This document shows positions 34,876-44,152 of a DNA stretch of 64,000 bases, piece after piece. The position numbers and the translations under genes were made by a program. The notes under the pieces are model-generated. The model saw only the letters and a list, made by a program, of their open reading frames with translations. It did not search any database and was not told the origin of the DNA. Each line of letters begins with the position of its first letter. Positions within the stretch are counted from its first letter, which is position 1. This DNA comes from Massospora cicadina (taxonomy: Eukaryota > Entomophthoromycota > Entomophthoromycetes > Entomophthorales > Entomophthoraceae), in assembly GCA_022478985.1 (NCBI GenBank), contig JAKSZP010015894.1:113522-177521 (forward strand), written 5' to 3'.

Positions 34876-35127
34876 GGGTGCGATCTTGGTCCAAAGTTTA
34901 TTTATTGAGCTTCTCTACGGGAGCTTGTAAGAGAACCTGATGCTCTATAGTATCCAACGGTATCCACCTGATCATTATACATTGACGTCATCCCAGTTGA
35001 AGGCGTTGGACGAATTCGTCAAAATTCTAGTTTAAAGCAATCGATTTAGCTTTTGTTAGACTTTAGAGCGAGTCGCACTACAATATCTGCTAATGCGGTT
35101 AAAGTCGAACTAAAATCTAAAGTATAT

Positions 35128-35363
35128 TTAACCCTTTCAACGATTTTCAAAAAATCCTGTTTTTTGGCCCTTAAATTTGGCAAAAATTTTTAACTAATGC
35201 TCACACTTTTAAAGCTCATTTTGGTCCTTGTCGTAATACGAATATTCGATAAATTTTGAATAAATATATGTAAATCTTATTTTTGGACGCATATATACAT
35301 TTTTAGATTTACACAGACCCCTTTTTTGGACGCGTATATGCGTCAAATCAGTGAAAGGGTTAA
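35128..35363. mobile_element. piggyBac-type MITE (228 bp) with TTAA target sites
   Basis: TTAA at 35128-35131 and 35360-35363 flank a 228-bp segment (35132-35359). Its ends are inverted repeats: CCCTTTCAACGATTT on the left, and CCCTTTCACTGATTT on the right read in reverse complement. TTAA duplications with CCC-starting inverted repeats are the hallmark of piggyBac superfamily elements. No transposase is encoded, so it would be mobilised in trans. Confidence 0.75.
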
Positions 35364-35422
35364 ATCACCTTAGCCAAAGTTACTATGGACGGATCTATTT
35401 TAAGTTGGGGTTATCTTTAAGT

Positions 35423-35481
35423 TGTTTCTACCTTCTTTTTTTAGTACTAGATGGTCCCAACCCGAGTGTTTCTACCTTCTT
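35423..35481 (-). mobile_element. 29-bp poly(A)-tailed retroposon tail with 15-bp TSDs
   Basis: The insert 35438-35466 lies between TGTTTCTACCTTCTT repeats (35423-35437 and 35467-35481). On the minus strand it reads CTCGGGTTGGGACCATCTAG and continues into TACTAAAAA. It shares this tail with the inserts at 17526 and 44768. Confidence 0.85.
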
Positions 35482-35626
35482 AGTAAACTGATTAGCATGC
35501 TCTTATCCCACATTCCAAACTAAGAAACGGGCCATCGGATCAAAAACTAGTTCCTTTATAGGTCAGTTGAGGTTCTATATAAATTTAATATAATGGTTCC
35601 CAGTTTTGAGCATGCATCAGTGATTA

Positions 35627-35800
35627 GATTTTACTTATAAGTTAAAAGTAAAACGAGGTGGGTCGACCTTGGGACAAATATACCAAACCGAGATTTTTTA
35701 TACCCAGTACAGGTTTTGAGCATGTATTGAACAAACCTGCACTAGAGTGGAAGCCGGAATTACCCTGCCAGGCTAACCACCCGATTTTACTTATAGGTTA
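35627..35800 (-). mobile_element. SINE-like insertion (138 bp) with 18-bp TSDs
   Basis: GATTTTACTTATARGTTA occurs at 35627-35644 and 35783-35800 with one mismatch. Between them lies a 138-bp insert. Read on the minus strand it begins GGGTGGTTAGCCTGGCAGGG and about 50 nt in has GGTTTGTTCAATAC. These are only loosely like tRNA-type box A and box B sequences. The tail is AT-rich. The TSDs support a retroposed origin. The SINE assignment is an inference. Confidence 0.5.
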
Positions 35801-36097
35801 GGTAATAATAATTGTAGAAAACGTCCTTGATTTTCATGGTACATATGAGGGCTGCAAATCTAGAGCTGGGGTTAATGAAAGCTGCAAGGTCCCCGTTCTT
35901 AAGTAAAAATGCCATTATAAAGATTTATACTCTCCTTTAATTGTACATTTCTGCAATAAATATGAATACTTATAAACCCTAAATAAAGAAGTTCATTACT
36001 TTAGCCAACAATAATTAACTTAAACAATGTAAGTTAGAAATAGTTATACTAACTGGATAACATATTAAGGAACCCATGGGACTTATAAGGGTTGAAG

Positions 36098-37727
36098 TTA
36101 TACCATGATATGTGAGGCGAGAGAAAGCATGACGCCAATAGTAGAGAGTATAATAACCAAGGTGAATGTCGAGGGGTATAACATGGATGACAAAAGCCAA
36201 GGTAGAAATACAGCTGCCTTAGCCTTGGCTCGAGTTTCCGGTAACCTTTGGTTAGTTACAAGTGTGGAAAGTCTAAAATAGGCCTCATTGAATGAACCTT
36301 CGAGAAGCTTCGGGATGGGCAATTCAGCAGGTAGATGCGTGCCAAACTTCCCCCAAGGGATAGAAATCCCCAAACTTTTGGCAAGCCTTTCTGAATTTGC
36401 TACACAGCCTTCTAACAGCGGTAGACCAGGGTAGGTGTAAGATCCAACGAAGTAAAGGCCAGCAGTGCCCTGAAGGCGATCCAACTCGTCAATGGCCAAA
36501 CTTGAGGCTGAGGTAACAAGGACCCGCTGAAGGGTAACCTGGCCAAGGAGTAGATCAGCCGAGGGTTCTTTGAAGGGGCTATAAGTTTGAAATACATCTC
36601 GTACTGGGGCCAGTTGTAAGGCTGGGTGATGCGAGTTGAGGTGCATGGTATCCATCGCAGTTCCATCACCCTTGTTGGGCACAAAAATATTATTGGCGCG
36701 CCACTTTTCACGTTGAATGGGTAAGAGGGACGCATCAAAGTGGGTTGCAACCTTGATTGTCTCATACTCGAATGTATCTAGAACTTGCTTCAAGCGGCTT
36801 AAGTTGCTATCCTGAGTGGGGTTTTCCAGCTGTTGACACGCGTGATTAGCCTGCGTGGCAAAAACAACGTAATTGAACAAGTGCTGACCAGTAGCATCCT
36901 CTACCAATGTCCAGGGCTGTGAACGATCAGCTGTGTCGGGAAGGTGGGTGTCCTGCAGTGACTTCGTTGTTAATGGCAACACCTTGGTTACGGGGCAGTT
37001 AAAACGAATTGTATGAATGGCGCCAGCCAGTTTGGAACAAAGGGGTCCTACACCTCCCCGTGCAGTAAAGGATTTGCCTGTGGCTATACCACTCAACATG
37101 TCAAGTGCCACCCGAGCAGGATACGCTCTTACAGAAGCCAATGAACACGAGCAGAGTACAGAGAACAATGGCATCACCAATCCCTCAGCAAGCCCCTCGG
37201 AGTACTGGTTACGGTTGAGATACTGTGCTAAGGTCTCGTCGATCTTTGCGAGCCCTCCACTGCGGCGCAAGTAAAGGGCTGTAGCCATTAGCCTCCCCCA
37301 CTCGAGCGCAATACACACCCGCTGATAAACATTGGAAACCCAGCGTATCCCCTCGCTAGCTGAAGCTGGAAAGGGGGAAGGCTTAACAATTTCAGCTTGA
37401 AACCCTTGGCGACATTATATTTAGTGGATGAAAAGAACGGTGTGGTGAGTTCAGGCCCCAACTCAGCCCGCGAAAAGGAAAAGTCACTTTCGGATGCAGC
37501 TAGTTCAATGTCGAAAAATCGATACATGCGCACTAGATGAGGATAAAACGTATCGAGAATTCCTCGCAGCGGCGTATCAATCCGAAAGTTCTGTCGGTCC
37601 CCATCGATCCCAATGTCCGCCACCAGGCTGTGTGCTTCCATCCCAATACGGGCTTCTTTTTCATACATGGTGACCTCATATCTTCCTGAGGAGCTGGCAA
37701 GGTTCGCCATAGTTAACCCCGCTAAGC
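36098..37727 (-). CDS. FAD-dependent amine oxidase-like flavoprotein (COG2907 type), 5' exon not found
   Basis: The frame from 37727 to about 37375 starts inside the Rossmann dinucleotide fold (LAGLTMANLASSSGRYEVTM, YEKEARIGMEAHS), so the GxG start must be on an upstream exon. Further blocks are RIDTPLRGILDTFYPHLVRM and FSFSRAE. The second frame (to 36098) has YVVFATQANHACQQL, THFDASLLPIQREKWR and the C-terminal FAD block YFVGSYTYPGLPLLEGCV, followed by a hydrophobic C-terminal segment (about 30 residues) that may anchor it to a membrane. The frames change at a 5-base G run on the plus strand (37373-37377). The substrate is unknown; members of this group are often near cyclopropane-fatty-acid synthases in bacteria. 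Confidence 0.85.
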
Positions 37728-37746
37728 CTGGATTCACAGGTTAGTA
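37728..37746 (-). promoter_or_regulatory. Intron 3' end: branch point and splice acceptor
   Basis: On the minus strand the perfect branch-point consensus TACTAAC (complement of 37740-37746) is followed 8 nt later by CAG (37730-37728), after which the Rossmann-fold coding begins. This supports an intron directly before the present start of coding. A donor GTAAGT lies at 37880-37875, but its phase does not fit, so the 5' exon is unresolved. Confidence 0.6.
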
Positions 37747-39579
37747 TAACTCCATCACGAGTTCTCAGACTATTAAAAGTTAAACCTAGGAGTATGGACA
37801 ATTCGGAAGTAAGTGTTTTACCTTCCTCGCGTAGAGCAGTTAAATTAATCAACAGTTCAAGCGTAGAAAACTTGACTTACTTCATAAAAAGCACCCATCG
37901 AACTACAATTTAAAGGCTATCTAAACCAATATACTCCTTATGTTTTACCGTAGTTGAAGCAACTAAAACACCCTAAGTTCTACAGTTAACAAGGCAAAAA
38001 TCCGGCCGCCCTAATCGCTGCACAGCAAACGGGCTACTACTAAATAATTGAACCCCGCTATAAAAGTATACTTTGAGTGAAAAGGCTATAACACAGCTTT
38101 ACGACCCAATCAAATTCGATCCTAGCGACCAAAACGCGTCCAACCTGTTAATTTAGCTCAGTTTATCCACGCGGTCTCCAATTGCTAAACAAAGCATGAA
38201 CCTTTTGTCTAAACAAAATTTAGGATTCTAAGGGTTTTAACACCAATCCAAGTGGATAGCTTTCAAGTCATGATTTATAAGTTGATTTTTAACCCAGATG
38301 AAACTATTCAGCAACAATATCAGCTGATCAAAAATGCTTTGACATGCACAACGAAGACCGAAAAAGAGAATATTCAAACTCGATTCTGGTATTGAACCTT
38401 AAACCATAGGCAATTATGCGATGTTTAGTTACAAGACGACCCCTAAAACCAATTGAGCAGCGTGGAAATAAAAATGACTTTGACCCGAAAGTATAAAAAA
38501 TGTTGTAGGATCAAGCTACAACAACATAAGCAAGGTTCTCAAACCAAACCCAAACAACTAGAAATATACCAGATGAAATTACCTGACCCAATAACTACCA
38601 TCTTCAGACGAGGCAAAGGTTCGATATCCAATTTATCAGCGATGCTCATTATGCTTAGATGTTAGGTTTATTGTTCAAGAGAGCGATGTGGTGGTGATAT
38701 TATAACTTCGCCTTCTCACCTCCGCACCTACATCCAAAATACCACTTAGTTGGCGCACGTTTTTTTCGACCCTTGGAACTTTCTATAGAGGAACATTTTA
38801 ATGGAGACGATTAACTTAATGGAAAACGGTTCAGTCACTAGCGATTGCTGATGGTAAAAGATCAGATTGGATAATTTTGAATGGATCATGGTTAGATTTA
38901 GATACGATAATTTAACCTTCTTTATAGCTCTAACCTTATACTTTTGATTAATTTACTTATCCAACAGTAGCAGATTACTAATTTATTATTGTGACTTGTG
39001 TAGAATAGTCTAGATATAGAACTAATCACTTAGTATATTGATTTATCCTAGTAAGATTTTTAATCTGTTGGTTCCAAGACCCTATACTAAATTGTGGGGT
39101 TCAGTTAAATACCTAAAATAAGGTAATTTAGTTTAAGGTTTTATAACTATATTAAATTGTTCTTAATTTAAAATAATATAGTTTACATCATATACATAAA
39201 ATCCTAGGCTAGATAATCACCCTGTTAAGCTCTCAATGTTAAGTTTTAGTATAAAGGATCAAGCATTTGAAGCTAGTATAGTATCAGTCTCTAATGGGAT
39301 CTCTTTATATCAAAATTTATAGTCCACTTGTAAAATTTTAAAATGTATAAGATAGGTGTAATCATAACTTCTCATAAGCTTACACCTACCATTTATATAT
39401 AACTCAAAGTATGCTTGTATACTTAGAATATATAAAAATTAAAATTTATACTGATCTAAATACAAAAATTTATGTAGATAGAGCATCATTGGGAATTAAT
39501 TAGTGAAGCTTTCATATCATATTTTAGTGTATAAATTTAAAAAAGATAATTTATCACCATATCAATTAACTATTAATTT
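37747..39579. other. Intergenic AT-rich DNA, no gene seen
   Basis: Upstream region of the amine oxidase and flank of hLINE-C. It should contain the first exon(s) and promoter of the oxidase. A 70-codon ORF at 38453-38665 shows no recognisable features. 39000-39570 is strongly AT-rich with repeated GTATATAA-like words. Confidence 0.5.
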
Positions 39580-41450
39580 TAAATTTAAACTTATTTGAGG
39601 TATGCCGACCAGGGGATGGACATTACCAATACTCTTTGAGCAAAAAGAACCAAACAAACGGAGCAACAAAACAAAACAAAATATCCAACCAGGCAGGGAG
39701 CAGAATGCTGCTAACTCACCATGGCAGAGGGGAGGGGGGTCAGGCAGCTCTTCTTCAGGCTTATTGCACATGACAGAATTGTAATGGCTGTAGAAGCGGA
39801 CAAAAGTGGTGAGCCAGGGTGTTGGGGCATCAGCATGGTGAGGTTGAATATGGGTGAAATATGGGTTACTTTCCTCAAGATCAGCTTGGAAGACAGCCTC
39901 AACTAATTCCATGGCATGAAGTTCAGCTTGAAGACAGGCATCTGGGAGTTGAGCCAAACTGGTTTTATTATGCAGGGTGTTTATAGCAGATGAGTTGAAT
40001 TCCATAAGTTTTGCAACATGCAAGGCAGCATCAATGGCATCTCCTTTCAATTTGGTGATTTCCTCCCATGCTACTTTATGGGAATCAGGGGGAAGTTAAT
40101 TATGTTCAGCCCATCATGGAATTGAGCAACTGATTGGGCCACTGCCTTGTGGAGGTTTGGGCAATGAGGTGAGGCCACTGCTGCTAAGGTGAGCTGGTGA
40201 TCACTTTGGTAGGGGATAGCTTTGGATTTATAAATGAAGCATTTGGGTGAAAGGGTTTTGTCAAAATCAGAATTATAAAATTCAGCCCATTCATAATCAT
40301 CTGGGCCAAGACTTTCACCAGGTTCCTCATTTGTGATAATTTTACCTGAGTTATCAACCTTGTCCAATAGGTCCCATGGATTTTAGTTTATGATAATAGT
40401 GGAGGCAGAATTTGGGAGGGTGGTAGTGGGCAATTAGGATGGATGCTTGGATATAAATGGTGGTCCAAGCCTGACCCTGATTGGCTAGATGAGTTCTAGT
40501 GGGTGATTGCGGTCAGAGGTTTTTGGTGGGGGCCAATTTCCCACTCTGGCCCTGAGAGCTACTGTGGGGGTGGGAGGGGCAACAAAATGCCCCATTCAGA
40601 CACCGCTGACAATTTTTCAGAAGCTGCATCAGATGAAATGGTGTGATGGCAGGACTTTTTGAATGGTTGAACCCAAAAAATAGGGGACAAAATTGGTGAT
40701 CATTATCAACATGTGCCCAAAAGAAATACTCTAGTGCTGCCACAATGTGAGCACATGGATAGATTTGTCAGGCTATGGTGGAGTGGTATTGGATTATGAT
40801 AGCAGTGGTGTGAGGGGCATCAAGGTGCTCTGCACTAGAGGGAACAGTGAAGATGAGGTTGGGTGAGTGCCATAAGCCATAAGCCCTATCATCAATTGTT
40901 AATATAAAATTTAGGGTGGGAGGTGGAAAGGGAGGGAAGCAAATGACACTACCAGTGTGGTATCAGCAGGGAGGCGAGTATGAATAGTAGGAATGGGAGT
41001 GTATTTGTAAATAAGGGGGTCAAAGCTGCTGCTGCAGCGTCCTCCTCTGACTGGAAGCCTATGTCAAAATAGCCCTTAAATGGGTAGAATTTTGATAAAG
41101 CCAGCTGGTGCAAAGGCAGAAGTGCCTAGCTTGATTATTGCTTTGTCAGCATATGGGAATAAATGCCCATAGTTGACATGGAGGCAAATGAATGTTGGGT
41201 AGAGGAAGGGTGAGAGGATGGGGGCAAGAAGGGTGGATGCGTGCAAGTTGGAGTGCTAAGTCCTGTGGGGAGACAAAATGGCCTGAAAAGGTTGGTGGAC
41301 TACTTGAGCCCGTTCAAATATGTTTGCCCACAGGTTGGAAAATGCTAGGTGGTGGAGCACTTTTGCCCCACATTGGAGCATCAGGCGGCGGATCTGAGGA
41401 CATCAAATGCAAAAATGGATGTGGCCAGAGGTGGTGGTAAATTTAAACTT
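39580..41450 (-). mobile_element. hLINE-C: complete-looking ORF1-only half-LINE with 13-bp TSDs
   Basis: TAAATTTAAACTT occurs at 39580-39592 and 41438-41450. The 1845-bp insert between them has the same minus-strand layout as hLINE-A: 5' region, ORF1 with zinc-binding cysteines, and a 3' end TCCATCCCCTGGTCGGC followed by CCTCAAATAA. There is no endonuclease or RT. Because the TSDs enclose the whole unit, the lack of ORF2 is a property of the element and not of later deletion at its edges. Confidence 0.85.
39790..41190 (-). pseudogene. hLINE-C ORF1 (gag-like)
   Basis: Frames 40743-40513, 40367-40071 and 40050-39562 on the minus strand carry pieces of the same ORF1 as hLINE-A: a cysteine-rich knuckle region (NCQRCLNGAFCC), then YQSDHQLTLAAVASPHC and a helical segment (DAALHVAKLMEFNSSAINTL). 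Stops and shifts break the chain. The closest relative in the window is hLINE-A; LINE-B ORF1 is more distant. Confidence 0.72.
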
Positions 41451-41554
41451 GTTAATAAAATGCACTAGAAAGTGAGATTGAGCATAAAGAAAAAAGTTTT
41501 AACAATTAATTTTCAACAGTTCATATAAAACAGATATAGCTATATTAAGTTTTA

Positions 41555-41559
41555 TCTCT
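41555..41559. repeat. Left TSD of LTR-4 (TCTCT)
   Basis: Repeated at 50451-50455, directly after the right LTR. Confidence 0.95.
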
Positions 41560-42322
41560 TGTCAGACATTTGCTCTCATAGCTGAAAAGTAAGAATGTCT
41601 TAGGTTGAATTCATCCAAAGATGGGAAAGGTTGACCATTTGCATTTTTCTGATGATCTTAAGAGCTCATTTAATAATACTAAAAAGGATGAAATTGAGGA
41701 TATCAGCCAAAAGACCCTGGCCAATTATCAGTGGAACCCCGTTAATTGGGGTAACACCAGTTTGAAACCTGTATGAGCACTAGCTGTAAAATCAGCCGGT
41801 CAGATTACTCTGACCTCACCACAGACCTTGGAGCAATCATTGGAAGGCACTTCTCCAACCCCAACAAAGTCCTCCAACGCACTTACATGGGGATCCCCCT
41901 TTTATAGGCTTGGTGGGGGTCCTCCAAGGTGCAAGGAATTTCTCAGATGGGGATTGGCTCAAATTCATAAAAACTTTACCTCACAGATACATTTGGGCCA
42001 ATCAGAATTCCTCTTCTTTTGTTCCACTGCCCTGAAGTGAGTTCTCAAGTTGTGATACGTTCTTCCTTCATATTTCCTAATTTGGACTCAGTTAAGCTAT
42101 TCTGAACATATCCCCAAATTCCCCTCAACCCTTGAAGTACTCTAAATACTAAATGATCAGATGTTGAGAGGGGTCATTTTCACCTTTATCGTGCTGATAA
42201 TAAAATTTATAAAAATCCCATTTTTATTAGTGCTTTTAATTAGTTATTTAAATTTTTATAAATCTTTGTGGAATCAAGCAGGCGTCAAGCACCAGCGAGC
42301 AAGAATGAGATGGATTCCCACA
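41560..42322 (+). repeat. LTR-4, 5' LTR (763 bp)
   Basis: Direct repeat of 49689-50450 with TG...CA ends. Contains AATAAAATTTATAAAAA near 42196, a candidate polyadenylation region. Confidence 0.95.
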
Positions 42323-42324
42323 AA

Positions 42325-42341
42325 ATGGTGCTCACTACAGG
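42325..42341 (+). other. Primer-binding site of LTR-4
   Basis: TGGTGCTCACTACAGGG begins three bases after the LTR end CCCACA. It is identical over 17 nt to the sites of LTR-2, LTR-6 and LTR-10. Confidence 0.82.
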
Positions 42342-42363
42342 GATCCCTGTATAACCAGAATCA

Positions 42364-42542
42364 TTGCTCTTGAGGAGCAACTCGCCAGCGTTTTATTCAA
42401 TTTTGAAGAGCTGGAGCAGCGCCCTTTAAAACTTCCTCTAAAAGAAAAAATCACCCCTGGTGAAGGAAACATCAATACTTTACCGTATGTTTATGAAGCT
42501 GCCATGTATGGCACCACTGATATGCAAAAAGTTCAGTACATC
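42364..42542 (+). pseudogene. LTR-4 gag, N-terminal part
   Basis: An open stretch reads IALEEQLASVLFNFEELEQR and later GEGNINTLPYVYEAA. The second block is like REGNINGFFKQFEIVTEG in LTR-10 gag (near 63910). It stops at the LTR-5 insertion and gag resumes at 45216. Confidence 0.75.
42538..42542. repeat. Left TSD of LTR-5 (ACATC)
   Basis: Repeated at 45211-45215 immediately after the right LTR of LTR-5. Confidence 0.95.
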
Positions 42543-43555
42543 TGTCAGGCAGATGGCAAGTAGAAAATAGACTGGCCTACCAGCCTGGATGCCAGAGCAT
42601 CCAAGTGGCAAACCAGAATGCCAGGGTCACTGCTGCTGGTATGACGGATATGGAACTGGAGGGGAACTTAAATCTCAACAGATAAAAATGGAAATTTTGG
42701 GGAGGGTGTCTTTATTGGAAAATTTAAGGGAAGAGAATTAACTAACAATTTTCTCAGTGTGATGCGCCCAATTAAATAGTCATCAATTTTGGGGGAAAAA
42801 TAAGCTGAGATCGGGTTCCACAAGTTTGACCTAAGTGGTGAACTATTTGGGAATGGAAAGGTTAGTTCCCTAGGGACCAACGTTGCAAAATTTGGTGACA
42901 AACTGAGTTTTGGTCAGTTCAACCTAAGTGGTGAACTATTCAGAAATAGGTGGGTTAGTTCCCTGGGGACTGACATCGCTAAGTTTGGCAGCAGTCTGAG
43001 TTGCAGTCAGTTCAACCTAAGAGGTGAGCTATTTGGGAGTAGGAGGGTTAGTTCCCTGGGGGATGACATCACAAAATTTGGTGATGAGCCAAGTTGCGGT
43101 CAGTGGTATTGCATCAGGTGCAACGCCCAATTTTCTGGCAGGAAGCTTCTCATTGGGGGTGATGCCTGATGGATTTGGGAGGGGGGAAGATTTTCAATCA
43201 TTGTGTAAACCAAATTGCAACTTCGGGCATTCCAGCTGATAGCTCAGCCTTCATACCTTTTTGACCATTTGAAATCCGAGTATCTGGCTGATTGCCACTC
43301 AAATTAGTTGCTATCAATTCCATTTTGGTGATCTCGGTGTAGATTTTACTAATTCCTCATAACAGTTCTGCTGAGGAGAGTGCAAGTACTGGAAGCGGGA
43401 TCCAAAGCTGAAGGGCTATTTTTCAGCGCTTGTCTACCATGTGAGCGAAATCGCCCTGAGTAACAAGGGGTATGGCCATCCTCTTTGGTACTTTCTTGCT
43501 TAGGAACAGAAAGATGGCCTGAGTAACACCCAGAGGACGTTCCTCAGGACTTACA
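42543..43555 (-). repeat. LTR-5, 3' LTR (1013 bp)
   Basis: Direct repeat of 44153-45210. It contains internal sub-repeats: a roughly 120-bp unit with AGTTCAACCTAAGTGGTGAACTATT occurs about four times between 42820 and 43110. Confidence 0.95.
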
Positions 43556-43945
43556 TTACCCTTTCCTTTTTCCAAGAGAAGAGCCTCATCACTGGAAAAC
43601 TGTATGAAAGCCACCTTCTTGTGCGCCTTGGGTGACTTGATTGCCATTACTGACGCAGGTTTTTTGGGGAAAACAGAGAGTCTTGGGGTGGGATATGTGG
43701 AATGTTTCATCCAGGTTCAAGCAATTTGCGCAATTGCACATCTTGCCCCAACTGTTCTTATAGGCCAGATATTTTTTCCAAGCCATAAAGTATTGGATGG
43801 AACGTCGCGATTTTTGGGATGCCAGGATAACTTCTTCCTCAGCCTCTTCCCCATTTTTGACGATAGTTAGTTCCAGTTCCATAGGGATTGCACCTTTGAA
43901 GGGTGACAGCTGGGAAACTATTGGGCTTTTGGAGGACAAACTCAT
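43556..43945 (-). pseudogene. LTR-5 integrase tail with chromodomain
   Basis: The frame 43945-43589 has EEEVILASQKSRRSIQYFMA followed by the motif KNSW, a degenerate chromodomain. A Cys/Asp/Phe-rich tail (CNCANCLNLDETFH) follows, in the position of CTCQDLIESFHNHF behind the LTR-1 chromodomain. The rest of pol is missing. This identifies LTR-5 as a relative of LTR-1. Confidence 0.72.
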
Positions 43946-44152
43946 TGCAAGTTGAGATATCAGACTCTACTGACATGGCAAGGTAGCCGTGGCAACTATG
44001 GGGTATGGGTTTGGAGTTTTGAGTGGGATGGGGCTAATGTGGGCAGGGATAATCTTCTTTACAACTTGATTCAGTTGGAAAGAAGGGGACCATTGCTGCA
44101 CCAATATATGCGAGAAAGGTGGAAATGGTAGAGATTGATGGTTGGTCGATTA

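Larger units (their letters stand above)
34876..36097. other. Intergenic region with three small insertions
   Basis: Contains the upstream region of the mannosyltransferase gene and, separately listed, a piggyBac-type MITE, a 29-bp poly(A)-tailed insertion and a SINE-like insertion. Otherwise AT-rich without a recognisable gene. 35800-36097 would hold the 3' flank of the amine oxidase gene. Confidence 0.6.

Noticed and set aside
38453..38665. 70-codon ORF upstream of the amine oxidase
   Set aside because: No domain, signal or conserved context; low-complexity Lys/Gln composition; expected by chance in AT-rich DNA.
32459..38665. tRNA, rRNA or other RNA genes in the gene-bearing part
   Set aside because: I scanned for box A/box B pairs and cloverleaf stems by eye and saw only the weak tRNA-like segment in the SINE candidate at 35645-35782.
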